From NCBI GenBank assembly GCA_964630665.1, contig CAZVVN010000033.1, forward strand, positions 1 through 32,262: 32,262 bases of DNA, given 5' to 3'. The DNA comes from UBA9619 sp964630665. Lineage in GTDB: Bacteria > Pseudomonadota > Gammaproteobacteria > Arenicellales > UBA868. The position numbers and the translations under genes are program-made. The notes below the pieces were generated by a model, which did no database searches, was not told the origin of the DNA, and saw nothing but the letters and a program-made list of their open reading frames with translations. Shown piece after piece: positions 16,000 to 23,907 of this stretch (positions are counted from its first letter, which is position 1; every line of letters starts with the position of its first letter).

Positions 16000-16455
16000 T
16001 CAGCCGATTCTTTCCAGGACGACTACCGGGATTTCCCGGTCTGTTTTATCCTGGTAATCGGTGAAAGGCGGGTAGATCTCGACCATTTGTCTCCAGATCG
16101 CTTTTCGTTCTTCTCCGAATGCGATGCGCGTGGTCGCCTCAAAGATGTCTTCAATGACCTGGACAGTGACCTTTTCTTGCGCCATCAGATTGTGATACCA
16201 GCCGGGATGCTTTGGAGCACCCCCTTTTGACGCTATCACAACGTAGTGGTCGTTTGTTCTGCCATAAATCAGCGGCATGACGGATTCAACGCCGGACCTG
16301 CGACCACGTGTCGTGAGAAGCAGAGTCGGTACCGGTCCGGGGCCGCCAGCCCATGCGGACTCCCACATATGACCGGTCGCGGGATCAGTCTGATACTGGA
16401 CGCGGTGATCAGCCAGCCAGCCGTTGCTACTTGCCTGCTTGAAATGGTCACTCAT
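16000..16455 (-). CDS. Ddn/DUF385-type deazaflavin-dependent nitroreductase-like protein
   Basis: The 151-residue protein belongs to the split-barrel family that includes mycobacterial F420-dependent nitroreductase Ddn. Diagnostic segments are LLLTTRGRRSGV (46-57), PLIYGR, YVVIASKGGAPKHPGWYHNL (71-90) and the C-terminal REIPVVVLERI. In actinobacteria such proteins bind F420H2; whether this host makes F420 is not visible here. Some family members bind other flavins or haem, so the cofactor is uncertain. The methyltransferase gene follows after 13 nt. Upstream about 200 bp (16456-16653) show no gene. Confidence 0.85.
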   Translation of the reverse strand: MSDHFKQASSNGWLADHRVQYQTDPATGHMWESAWAGGPGPVPTLLLTTRGRRSGVESVMPLIYGRTNDHYVVIASKGGAPKHPGWYHNLMAQEKVTVQVIEDIFEATTRIAFGEERKAIWRQMVEIYPPFTDYQDKTDREIPVVVLERIG

Positions 16456-16653
16456 AGTTCACGTTCTTCAGAAAGAATTTCAGGTCAGTTGATTGAATCG
16501 ACTGGCTCAATGTTTGCAGGGGCAGAAGACGACGCTACGTTGTTAATCATCCCGATTCATTAAAGGTGTCGAACAGGTGTGTTATTACACAAATTTTCAC
16601 CAAATCACTGCGGACCGGAAGCATCGATTAAACCATCAGCATGGGCTGGCTGT

Positions 16654-17049
16654 CTATTTGTCGCAGTTGACCCAGTCAGCAATGTGCTCTGGCAGTTGAT
16701 CAACGTGGATGAACTGTTCTGATACCACACGGCCACTGACAGACAGTTCCTGTGGACTCAATCGTGTATGGCGTCCCTCGTTGAGAAGCCGGTAGGCACA
16801 GGTCGCAGGCATCAAGCTCAGGGTCTCGAGATTGTCCGGTGTCAGAACCACACACCGCGGATTGATCCTGTTTCGGTTGTCATAATCGTCACAGCGGCAG
16901 GTCTCGGTATCCAGATAGCGACAAGCCACATTGGTGTAGTGCAGTTCTCCGGTCTCCTCATCCTCAAGTTTGACTACACAGCAACGCCCGCAGCCGTCAC
17001 AAAGACTCTCCCATTCATGATGGCTCAACGAGGATAAAGGACCGGACAT
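16654..17049 (-). CDS. ycgN: YcgN/UPF0260 cysteine-cluster protein
   Basis: A 131-residue cysteine-rich protein of the YcgN-YkgJ group with a presumed metal- or cluster-binding role; function is unproven. It closely follows E. coli YcgN: WESLCDGCGRCC (13-24), TNVACRYLDTETCRC (39-53), CVVLTPDNL and LMPATCAYRLLNEG. Conserved cysteines are C17, C20, C23, C24, C43, C51, C53, C66 and C84. The C-terminus is slightly shorter than in E. coli (about 150 residues). It stands alone, with about 220 bp of apparently non-coding DNA upstream before the cupin. Confidence 0.92.
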   Translation of the reverse strand: MSGPLSSLSHHEWESLCDGCGRCCVVKLEDEETGELHYTNVACRYLDTETCRCDDYDNRNRINPRCVVLTPDNLETLSLMPATCAYRLLNEGRHTRLSPQELSVSGRVVSEQFIHVDQLPEHIADWVNCDK

Positions 17050-17270
17050 TATTTTCTTGCGCTATCTGATTCGTGAATACCAGAATCTGAGAAGAGGATT
17101 ACCTGCCGCAGGCCAAGCCAATGCCTGTTGAATTTGCACTAACGGGGTGTATAGAAATGGCATCACTGCTTCGTTGACCAGATTGAATCGTTCAGCTTTT
17201 TCGTCGATTCAGATCGATTGAAAAGTCCTGGTTGTAAAAGAGAGGAAATCGAGCACCGGTACCAAGAAAA

Positions 17271-17594
17271 TCAGTTCTGGATATCCGGAACATAGTCGTA
17301 GTCACCGACCCCCTGGATGATCAGGAATTTACAGCGACCCTCGTCGACGCCAGATACCCGGTGCGCTTGACCCGGGGGAACCGCAGTTGTGTCTCCCGGT
17401 GTAAGTATTCGTCGCTCGTCGGGAAACCGGGTTTCCACCTGCATGGGACCTTCGATACAGAAAAAAGTGTCGGTCACTTCACTGTGGTGGTGCCACGGCA
17501 CACACTGGCCCGGTCCGATTGTCAGGATAGAGGTCCTGAGTCCTTTGACCGCAGCAATGACTTCGCGGCCTTCGATGGTGGGGCTTCTACTCAT
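17271..17594 (-). CDS. Small cupin-domain protein
   Basis: A 107-residue single-domain cupin. Cupin motif 1 is PGQCVPWHHHSEVTDTFFCIEG (28-49) with candidate metal ligands among H35-H37, and motif 2 is PGDTTAVPPGQAHRV with H78. It could be a small dioxygenase, isomerase or sensor; nothing fixes the substrate. It is transcribed in the same direction as YaiI upstream, separated by 98 nt. Confidence 0.85.
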   Translation of the reverse strand: MSRSPTIEGREVIAAVKGLRTSILTIGPGQCVPWHHHSEVTDTFFCIEGPMQVETRFPDERRILTPGDTTAVPPGQAHRVSGVDEGRCKFLIIQGVGDYDYVPDIQN

Positions 17595-17692
17595 TGGTGT
17601 GCCACCTTGTTGTTGACTGTAATATTGATCGCCGCCGGGCCGTCGGAAGCGGGTAATCGGAAGATTATTATTCAGACACGGGTTTTGGCAAC

Positions 17693-18151
17693 CTATTGCC
17701 GGGCAGTGGGGTTCGAACCAGAGAGTAGCCTGTCTAACTGGTTGGCAAATCTCATTCGGTCGGCTTGGCTGAATGACGACGGGCCGCCGGTTTGTACTCC
17801 ACTGCCTCGCAGTGTATCGAGAAAATCGCGCATATTCAGTCGCTGCCGAACGTTCTCCTCGTTGTACAGTTCACCGCGGGGGTTCAGGGCTGTGCAGCCC
17901 TTGTCGATCAGTTCAGCGGCAAGCGGAATATCTGCGGTGACCACCAGATCACCGGGTTTAGAATTGCCCACGATGTGGTTGTCTGCGATGTCAAAGCCGG
18001 ATCTGACCTGGACGGTATGGATGTAAGGGGACTTTGGCACCTGGAGCGGCTGGTTGGCGACCAGGGTCACCTTCACCGGTACCCGATCAGCAGCCCGGTA
18101 CAGAATCTCTTTGATCACCTTCGGGCAGGCATCAGCGTCGACCCAGATCAT
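17693..18151 (-). CDS. yaiI: YaiI/YqxD family protein (UPF0178)
   Basis: A 152-residue protein with a PIN/NYN-like fold by family; its function is unestablished but a nuclease-like role has been proposed on fold grounds. It matches E. coli YaiI throughout: IWVDADACPKVIKEILYRAA (2-21), LVANQPLQVP, GFDIADN, GDLVVTADIPLAAE, ALNPRGELY, and MRDFLDTLRGSGVQTGGP. The conserved acidic pair D5/D7 lies in the first strand. It diverges from the NAD(P)-binding reductase gene over 91 bp. Confidence 0.95.
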   Translation of the reverse strand: MIWVDADACPKVIKEILYRAADRVPVKVTLVANQPLQVPKSPYIHTVQVRSGFDIADNHIVGNSKPGDLVVTADIPLAAELIDKGCTALNPRGELYNEENVRQRLNMRDFLDTLRGSGVQTGGPSSFSQADRMRFANQLDRLLSGSNPTARQ

Positions 18152-18242
18152 GCTGTTCCCCGGGTGATCGTGTATTTGTTTGGGCTGAACAGGCGCCAGT
18201 TATGTACAATTTAGAATCTACCGTAATCACGACGGATAGCTC

Positions 18243-18875
18243 ATGACGACATTGATTATCGGTGCCAATGGCAAGATTGGCCAACTGGTTTGCCAACAAG
18301 GAAGTGCACTGGGCATGGACCTGCTCGGCATGGTTCGCAACACGGAACAGGCTCCGAATCTTGAGAAACTGGGTGCCAGAACTGTGGTTGCTGATCTGGA
18401 GGGTGAATTCTCTCACGCATTCGATGGCGTGAGTAAGGTCGTGTTTACCGCCGGATCTGGTAGTCACACCGGTGCTGACAAGACCCTGATGGTTGATCTG
18501 TACGGTGCAGTTCGAGCCATAGCGGAAAGCGAACGCCGGGGAATCGACCATTTCGTCATGGTCAGTGCTCTGGATGCCGATCATCCGTTGTCACACTTTC
18601 CCCAAATCGCTCCTTATATGGTGGCTAAAAAGGCGGCTGACGATTATCTGCGGACAAGCCAGGTTCCGTACACTGTCTTACGGCCAGGCCGGTTGACAGA
18701 TGACCCGGGTAGCGGCGAGGTCAGCACGACCTTCGAGACCACGGGGCCCAAAGCGATATCACGCGAGAATGTCGCTGGTTGTATTTTGGCGGCGCTTGCC
18801 AGCGTCCCCGAAGCGCAGGGGAGAGTGCTTGATCTGGTGGATGGCGATCAGCCTATTAAAGCGCTGTTCACGTGA
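18243..18875 (+). CDS. NAD(P)-binding reductase-like protein (atypical SDR)
   Basis: A 210-residue single-domain Rossmann protein of the NAD(P)H-binding atypical SDR group (YwnB/NmrA-like). The dinucleotide loop is IIGANGKIGQ (5-14). FVMVSALDADHP (98-109), YMVAKKAADDYLR (124-136) and YTVLRPGRLTDDP are family landmarks, with Y124-x3-K128 in the usual catalytic-lysine region. Function could be reductase or redox sensor; no substrate can be inferred. It is divergent from yaiI. Downstream 139 nt to the nitroreductase contain two small inverted repeats. Confidence 0.88.
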   Translation: MTTLIIGANGKIGQLVCQQGSALGMDLLGMVRNTEQAPNLEKLGARTVVADLEGEFSHAFDGVSKVVFTAGSGSHTGADKTLMVDLYGAVRAIAESERRGIDHFVMVSALDADHPLSHFPQIAPYMVAKKAADDYLRTSQVPYTVLRPGRLTDDPGSGEVSTTFETTGPKAISRENVAGCILAALASVPEAQGRVLDLVDGDQPIKALFT

Positions 18876-18916
18876 TCTGGTTGAGTCGGATCAGGCTGTC
18901 ATGTATCAAAAGTGCG

Positions 18917-18950
18917 GTTGTGCGTCGACAACAAAAAGACTAATCGTCTT
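18917..18950 (+). promoter_or_regulatory. Two adjacent small inverted repeats
   Basis: GTTGT-N6-ACAAC (18917-18932) is followed at once by AAGAC-N5-GTCTT (18936-18950), between the reductase and nitroreductase genes. They could be a weak terminator or operator half-sites. No regulator can be named. Confidence 0.25.
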
Positions 18951-19014
18951 AGAATTTGGCGACTTTGCAATCGGCTTGATTTAGGTTCAGCGATTTGGAG
19001 TGTGGGGATATAGT

Positions 19015-19647
19015 ATGAATAGCACTATGGATGTCTTTGATGTGATGTATCACTGCCGGTCGATGCGCCGCCTTGACAAGAAGCCGGTACCGGCGGAGCT
19101 GCTGGTTAAACTTGTCGATGCTGCGAACCAGGCCCCTTCCGGGTCCAATATGCAGAATGCGCGCTGGTTAGTGGTTACGGATAACAATATCAAGAAGGAA
19201 TTGGCCGATCTGAATCGTAAAGGTGTTGAGAGTTATATTGGCCCGCAGAAATCTCGGCCTGATGCGCTGCCGCATCAATCGAAAGACAAGCGTTTGAGAA
19301 TGCTGGATGCTGTCATCTGGCAGATGGAGCATATGCATGAGGTACCGGCCATTATCATGGCCTGTATGGAATTCGGGTCACCAGCCGATGAGGTGAAGGT
19401 GGGTCATGGCAGTGGATCCATATGGCCCGGTGTTCAGAACCTGTTGCTCGCGGCCAGAGCCTTGGGCCTGGGCGCAACCCCAACGACTTTAGCTCTGGGA
19501 AACCGCCAGGCGGTCTCCGATGTGCTTAAACTGCCCAGTACGATGGCGGCATATTGCCTGATCCCAGTGGGCTATCCATTAGGGCGATTTGGGCCTGTAG
19601 CCAGAAAACCGGTAGAAGAGATCATGCGTTGGGATCAGTGGAGCTGA
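19015..19647 (+). CDS. Nitroreductase-family FMN oxidoreductase
   Basis: A 210-residue flavoprotein of the NfnB/nitroreductase superfamily that reduces nitro groups, quinones or related compounds with NAD(P)H. Visible signatures are RSMRRLDKKPVP (near 16-27), the FMN-binding QAPSGSNMQNARWLVV, and WPGVQNLLLAARALGLGATPTT in the C-terminal half. The start is taken at ATG 19015, with GGGGA at 19003-19007; an in-frame GTG at 19000 overlaps its own would-be ribosome site. Orientation and order suggest an independent transcript ending at the hairpin at 19667-19689. Confidence 0.9.
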   Translation: MNSTMDVFDVMYHCRSMRRLDKKPVPAELLVKLVDAANQAPSGSNMQNARWLVVTDNNIKKELADLNRKGVESYIGPQKSRPDALPHQSKDKRLRMLDAVIWQMEHMHEVPAIIMACMEFGSPADEVKVGHGSGSIWPGVQNLLLAARALGLGATPTTLALGNRQAVSDVLKLPSTMAAYCLIPVGYPLGRFGPVARKPVEEIMRWDQWS

Positions 19648-19666
19648 TTCCAATCCGGTTCAAGAT

Positions 19667-19689
19667 CCGGCATTTGCCGGGCTTCTTTT
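19667..19689 (+). terminator. Rho-independent terminator after nitroreductase
   Basis: CCGGC-ATTT-GCCGG stem-loop followed by GCTTCTTTT, 19 nt after the stop codon. The T tract is interrupted, so strength is uncertain. Confidence 0.55.
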
Positions 19690-19760
19690 CCCAAGGCGCT
19701 GCCGTGAATGGCGCGAAACCGTAATAAGCCGCAAACATAGGGCATAGGGGTCACCTGAGT

Positions 19761-20780
19761 ATGTCGGATCTGGCAGCCAAAGCCGAACAGTGGGGTGTTT
19801 CAGAAGAAGCGGCACAGTTACACCGTGATGCACTGGTCTGGGATGGTCATGGCGGTTTTGCCTACAGCGGTCCGTCTGATCTGGAAGAACTGGAACGGTG
19901 GCACACGTCGGGTATCGATTTTCTGTCGCTCAATGCGACTTATGACGTAAAACCTTGGGAGACTGCTATCGAATGCATCTCAGGATATCGTCATTGGGTT
20001 CGGGCCCACAGTAAGCAAGTGATCCAGGTCGAGACCATCGACGACGTCCGGCGTGCCAGACGTGAAGGCAGACTCGCCGTGGCTTTTGACATTGAGGGCA
20101 TGAACGCACTCAACGGTGATCCCGGGATGGTTGATTTCTATTACCGGCTCGGTGTGCGGCAGATGCTGTTTGCCTATAACCGAAATAATCTTGCCGGAGG
20201 TGGGTGCCATGAAGAAGATTGCGGATTGACCGATTTCGGACGCGAAGTTATTAGCGAGATGAACCGGGTTGGAATGATCGTTGACTGTTCGCACACTGGA
20301 TACAAGACTGCCATGCAGGCCATCGAAGCTTCTGATGCTCCAGTGATCTTCTCGCATTCAAATGCACGTGCCCTGCAGGATCACGAACGGAATATCCCAG
20401 ATGAATTGATCAGGGCGGCAGCAGAAAGCGGCGGTTTCGTGGGTGTGACTGGTGTCGGCAAGTTTCTTGGCCCGAACGGATCGACGGTTGAACATCTGAT
20501 CGACCATATTGACCACATGGTCGGGCTCGTCGGTTCTGAGCACGTCGCTATTTCGATGGACAGCGTACTGAACAAGAAAGGGTCCGATGCCCCGTTTGCG
20601 GAAAAACGCGACTATTGGCCTGAAACTCAGTACCCTGATGATGGTATTGGGGGCTATATCGCACCAGAGGATTTTCCGCGGGTGACGCAGGGTTTATTGG
20701 TCCGGGGATACAAAGAACAACAGGTCCGCGGAATTCTGGGTGAGAACTATCTCAGACTTGCAACAGAAATCTGGACATAA
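19761..20780 (+). CDS. Peptidase M19, membrane dipeptidase-like
   Basis: A 339-residue renal-dipeptidase family metallohydrolase. Family metal ligands found: His30 (WDGHGGF), Glu112 (FDIEGMNAL), His178 (CSHTG) and His199 (SHSNARAL), plus Asp267 (SMDSV). The second residue of the usual H-x-D pair is Gly32, so one metal ligand is missing. No signal peptide or lipobox is visible, so the protein is probably cytoplasmic. Such proteins cleave dipeptides, often with D-residues or beta-lactam-like bonds. It follows the nitroreductase after 113 nt, across the predicted terminator, so it likely has its own promoter. Confidence 0.92.
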   Translation: MSDLAAKAEQWGVSEEAAQLHRDALVWDGHGGFAYSGPSDLEELERWHTSGIDFLSLNATYDVKPWETAIECISGYRHWVRAHSKQVIQVETIDDVRRARREGRLAVAFDIEGMNALNGDPGMVDFYYRLGVRQMLFAYNRNNLAGGGCHEEDCGLTDFGREVISEMNRVGMIVDCSHTGYKTAMQAIEASDAPVIFSHSNARALQDHERNIPDELIRAAAESGGFVGVTGVGKFLGPNGSTVEHLIDHIDHMVGLVGSEHVAISMDSVLNKKGSDAPFAEKRDYWPETQYPDDGIGGYIAPEDFPRVTQGLLVRGYKEQQVRGILGENYLRLATEIWT

Positions 20781-20939
20781 ATCAATTTGAATTGCCGATA
20801 CCTCGGCCCCGCGTGATGCTCTGAATATTTTCTGCAGCATTTTCATGCCACCTATAAGCGATTTTTCAGAGTAACGAATTCACACGTTGCAGATCACTGG
20901 ATCGTGTGCCTGGCCTAGGATCAGCATTGAGCCCCCGGT

Positions 20940-21983
20940 TCACGGGTTGCCATAGCCTACGAAGCGGCATGGAATTCGGCGAATGTCTTGAATGACATCG
21001 GCAGGTAGAGTGCCGCGAAGTTCCGACGAAGTACTGTCATAGATTACATCTGAAATTCCGCCGAAACGCGCTTCAATAGCATTGGCAATCTCGTCATGGC
21101 GCCCAACGGCTGAAAAAAGGTGTACGACGTCATCGCTCACTTCTTCGGCCATCTGGTCCCATTGGTTGTTTCTCGATAACTGGTTGAGTTTATGCCCCAG
21201 TTCTTCCAGACCATGTGTCTCAAGAACGGGCCAGTAGGCTCTTGTTGATCCGTAAAAGCCCACACGTGTGCGTACCCACTCGAACATTTCGGCTACCGCA
21301 TTGTCGTCCACTCCAGTGATGATGAAACCCCCACCTGAGATTTCAAAATGCTCCCTTCGGCGACCAGCACTGCTCATGGCATTTTCAAGACGAGGCAGAA
21401 CGAGGGTTTTGAGATACTTCCGGGTACAGAAGGGATGTAGACGCACACCATCATATTCCTGCCCCGCTACCTTCATCATTGCCGGGCCTACGGCCGCAAG
21501 CGTAATGGGTGGGGCCGGGTAATCCATAGCTTCCGGCGTAAAATTCGGCGTCATCAGGGTAAAGCGGTAATGTTGCCCCTCGAAATTCAGCGGAGCTCCG
21601 GTTCTCCAGTTATTCCAAATAGCGCGCAGGGCTTGCGCATATTCACGCAATCGGGGTGCAGGTGGGGACCACGGTGCACTGAAACGACGCTCGTTGTGGC
21701 CTTTTACCTGGCTCCCAAGGCCCAGGACAAAACGTCCCCGTGAGGCCATTTGCAGGTCCCAGCTAATATTCGCTACGCTCATGGGGCTGCGCGAGAATGC
21801 AATTGCGATGCCGGTCGACAATTGCAGTTTCTGGCTGTTGGTCGCCGCAACGCCTAATGGCAAAAAGGGATCGTGGCGATTTTCCAAGGTGCAAATACCA
21901 TCGTACCCTTGTTCTTCAATAGAACGTACCGCTTGGGGAATCTGGCATAGATCGTGCTGAGGAATTGTCGTCATTACGCGCAT
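20940..21983 (-). CDS. LLM-class F420-dependent oxidoreductase-like protein (TIGR03617-like)
   Basis: A 347-residue luciferase-like TIM-barrel oxidoreductase. Landmarks are SIEEQGYDGICTLENRHDPFLPL near the N-terminus, LSTGIAIAFSRSPMSVA (55-71), MASRGRFVLGLGSQVKGHNERRF (79-101) and PPITLAAVGPAMMKVAGQEYDGV. This layout is that of the TIGR03617 group annotated as F420-dependent, mainly known from actinobacteria. Alternatively it uses FMN, as bacterial luciferases do. A purine-rich AAGGAAGGA lies about 10 nt before the start. The 181 bp upstream are AT-rich and presumably hold its promoter. Confidence 0.87.
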   Translation of the reverse strand: MRVMTTIPQHDLCQIPQAVRSIEEQGYDGICTLENRHDPFLPLGVAATNSQKLQLSTGIAIAFSRSPMSVANISWDLQMASRGRFVLGLGSQVKGHNERRFSAPWSPPAPRLREYAQALRAIWNNWRTGAPLNFEGQHYRFTLMTPNFTPEAMDYPAPPITLAAVGPAMMKVAGQEYDGVRLHPFCTRKYLKTLVLPRLENAMSSAGRRREHFEISGGGFIITGVDDNAVAEMFEWVRTRVGFYGSTRAYWPVLETHGLEELGHKLNQLSRNNQWDQMAEEVSDDVVHLFSAVGRHDEIANAIEARFGGISDVIYDSTSSELRGTLPADVIQDIRRIPCRFVGYGNP

Positions 21984-22164
21984 GATGAAACTATCCTTCC
22001 TTTAGAGGCCCAGTCAAAGGACAAGAGTTGATAAATTCAGGGCAAATTCGAAGAGAGAATAACTAAAGTTGAGATAGAAAAAAATAGTGGACAGGTGCCG
22101 CTCCGAGCCAGTTCAGTGTTAGCAGAGCTTGTGCGTGGCCGGTGGTACTTGAATCGCTGCCGAA

Positions 22165-22899
22165 TTAATTCCAGCGGATGCTGGGTTGATCGTTGACCAT
22201 CAGAAAACTCTGGCACTCGAGACCAAAGAGATCACGTAACCCCACAACCATTGACTCACGCATCGCTTCGGCGACAGATTCGCCGGCAAGGCCCGGTATT
22301 TCCGAAACCATGAAAATTCGCGTGCTATCGGGAGTGACCAGTGCAAGTTGTGACTGGCGCCACATGAAATGGCGCGTCAGGACATCGGTGCCACTCGTGT
22401 AGGCGACTTCGCCCTCAGGTACCGCGATGGATTCACTCGAATCAAGAGCAGTGAAGCGATCTTCCCCAGTCGTCAAGCGTAAAGTGATCGGTTTCTCAAG
22501 TACGTCGAGATCAAACGCACCTGCGGGACAGACGTACTGCAACGACAAGGCGTTGTAGAAATCGACCAGCGGGTTTATGGAGAAGGCTTCACCGCCTTTC
22601 AGCGCCCGGCGCAGCATCGCTTCGATAGAGGTGGGAAAGCGTTTCATGGAGACACCGAGTGCTGCGAAATTCTCACGCCAGGCTTTGACATAAGGATGCA
22701 CTCTGGCATCGTCAACACCGAGTTGTGTGACACTCTGCCAGGATTGCTGCCAGAGTTCTTTCACCGGCATCCGTGCGGTGCGGTTGTCCAGGCTCTCAGC
22801 GACTGCTATCGCGAGGTGCATTCCTGGAAAGCTGTCATACACCTTTGGATCGATCTGAAAATGATTCATCTGGTCCGGGGTTTCATTAAGAGGAATCAT
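22165..22899 (-). CDS. Stand-alone B3/B4 tRNA-synthetase-like domain protein
   Basis: A 244-residue protein with a B3/B4 domain, the module that PheRS beta subunits use for editing and tRNA contact. Recognisable parts are FPTSIEAMLRRALKGG (88-103), SINPLVDFYNALSLQYVCPAGAFDLD and the following LRLTTGEDRFTALDS. A likely alternative start is Met11 (MNHFQID). Free-standing members may edit misacylated tRNA or act on D-amino-acid or dipeptide substrates; this is unproven. It lies upstream of the LLM gene in the same direction, with a 181-nt gap that argues against tight coupling. Confidence 0.85.
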   Translation of the reverse strand: MIPLNETPDQMNHFQIDPKVYDSFPGMHLAIAVAESLDNRTARMPVKELWQQSWQSVTQLGVDDARVHPYVKAWRENFAALGVSMKRFPTSIEAMLRRALKGGEAFSINPLVDFYNALSLQYVCPAGAFDLDVLEKPITLRLTTGEDRFTALDSSESIAVPEGEVAYTSGTDVLTRHFMWRQSQLALVTPDSTRIFMVSEIPGLAGESVAEAMRESMVVGLRDLFGLECQSFLMVNDQPSIRWN

Positions 22900-23235
22900 T
22901 GGCCAATTAATCTGAGGCGCGTGCGGTGTTCAATGTTCGTCGATGCTCGGGCACTATCGGACACCACCGGATAGGAAAATGATGGGGACGGCGGAAGTCG
23001 CCTCAATTGACTACTGCTTGAATTGTAGATGAAAGGCCACATGGGCTCAAAAAGTTACCGCGGCGGTGACTGAGGAAAGTGCTGACCTCAGTAGGGCGAT
23101 ATTGGGCGATATAAGACAGAAATATGGAAGAGCCGTCGGGGGATGGATGGTGAATGACCGAGAATTAGCCCTGGACCTGGTGAAGAACGGAGTTTATTCT
23201 TTGTTTTTAGCAACGAACGAATAAGGAGATGCACG
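22900..23235. other. 336-bp divergent intergenic region
   Basis: Separates the B3/B4 gene (-) from DUF1326 (+). No gene was recognised. It holds the dyad and tandem repeat listed at 23069-23112 and a good AAGGAG ribosome site at 23223-23228 (7 nt before ATG 23236). Confidence 0.55.
23069..23112 (+). promoter_or_regulatory. Dyad plus tandem 9-mer upstream of DUF1326
   Basis: A perfect 7-bp inverted repeat ACTGAGG-N10-CCTCAGT (23069-23092) is directly followed by two copies of GGGCGATAT (23094-23102, 23104-23112) repeated with 10-bp period. Such helical phasing suits protein binding sites. No promoter elements could be fixed. It is a candidate operator for the DUF1326-DUF2182 pair. Confidence 0.35.
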
Positions 23236-23907
23236 ATGGCAATTAGAGACTGGTCACTTGAGGCGGAGTACATCGAGTTTTGCAGTTGTGACTTTGGCTG
23301 CCCTTGCGAATCCATGGCGCCGCCGACCCGGGGTGAATGTACCGGTGCGGTGGGCTTCAAAATCACCAAGGGTGAATGCGATGGGGTCAAACTGGATGGT
23401 ATGGTCGTCGCCGCCACCTTCTACTTTCCCCGCGCTATCCATCACGGTGACGGGCACATGCAGCCCATCTTGGAGACTCGTGCCAGCGACGAGCAGCGCG
23501 ATGCTTTGTTCTATATCTTGACCGGTGAAGACCAGCCAGTGGGAACGATGTTTCAGATCTTCAGCGTCATCATCGATCATCACCACGACCCGATATTCAC
23601 CGAGATCGGATGGGAGTGGGACATCAGCGCCCGTCGTGCACGTATCGACGTACCCGGCGTACTGCGCACCGAGGCGCAACCCATACTGAATCCGGTCACC
23701 GACACTGAGCAACGAATCATCACAACGCTGCCCGACGGCTGGGTGTTCCACGAAGCGGAAGGGGCGGACGGTGCAGCCAAGGGAGTCGGCGACATCAAGT
23801 TTGACTTCACCTCCCGGCATAGCTCGCTTGCCTACGTGGCGTGGGATCGGAACGGCCTGAGCCTGGACCTGAGTGAGTCCCGGCGCCGCTTCCCGCTCAC
23901 CAGCTAG
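23236..23907 (+). CDS. DUF1326 domain protein
   Basis: A 223-residue protein of unknown biochemical function. The N-terminal cysteine cluster FCSCDFGCPCESMAPPTRGEC (C16, C18, C22, C24, C35) is the family hallmark and looks suited to metal binding. A histidine-rich stretch HHHDP lies near 115. No signal peptide or membrane segment is visible, so it is presumably cytoplasmic. The ribosome site AAGGAG is 7 nt from the ATG. Its 3' end overlaps the DUF2182 membrane-protein gene by 35 nt; this pairing recurs in bacteria, so the two probably act together. Metal handling is an inference from cysteines and the partner. Confidence 0.88.
   Translation: MAIRDWSLEAEYIEFCSCDFGCPCESMAPPTRGECTGAVGFKITKGECDGVKLDGMVVAATFYFPRAIHHGDGHMQPILETRASDEQRDALFYILTGEDQPVGTMFQIFSVIIDHHHDPIFTEIGWEWDISARRARIDVPGVLRTEAQPILNPVTDTEQRIITTLPDGWVFHEAEGADGAAKGVGDIKFDFTSRHSSLAYVAWDRNGLSLDLSESRRRFPLTS

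Noticed and set aside
22074..22100. AAAATAGTGGACAGGTGCCG resembling the start of repeats A and B
   Set aside because: Only about a dozen bases match and the following repeat anchors, such as ATACCGTCAAAG, are missing.
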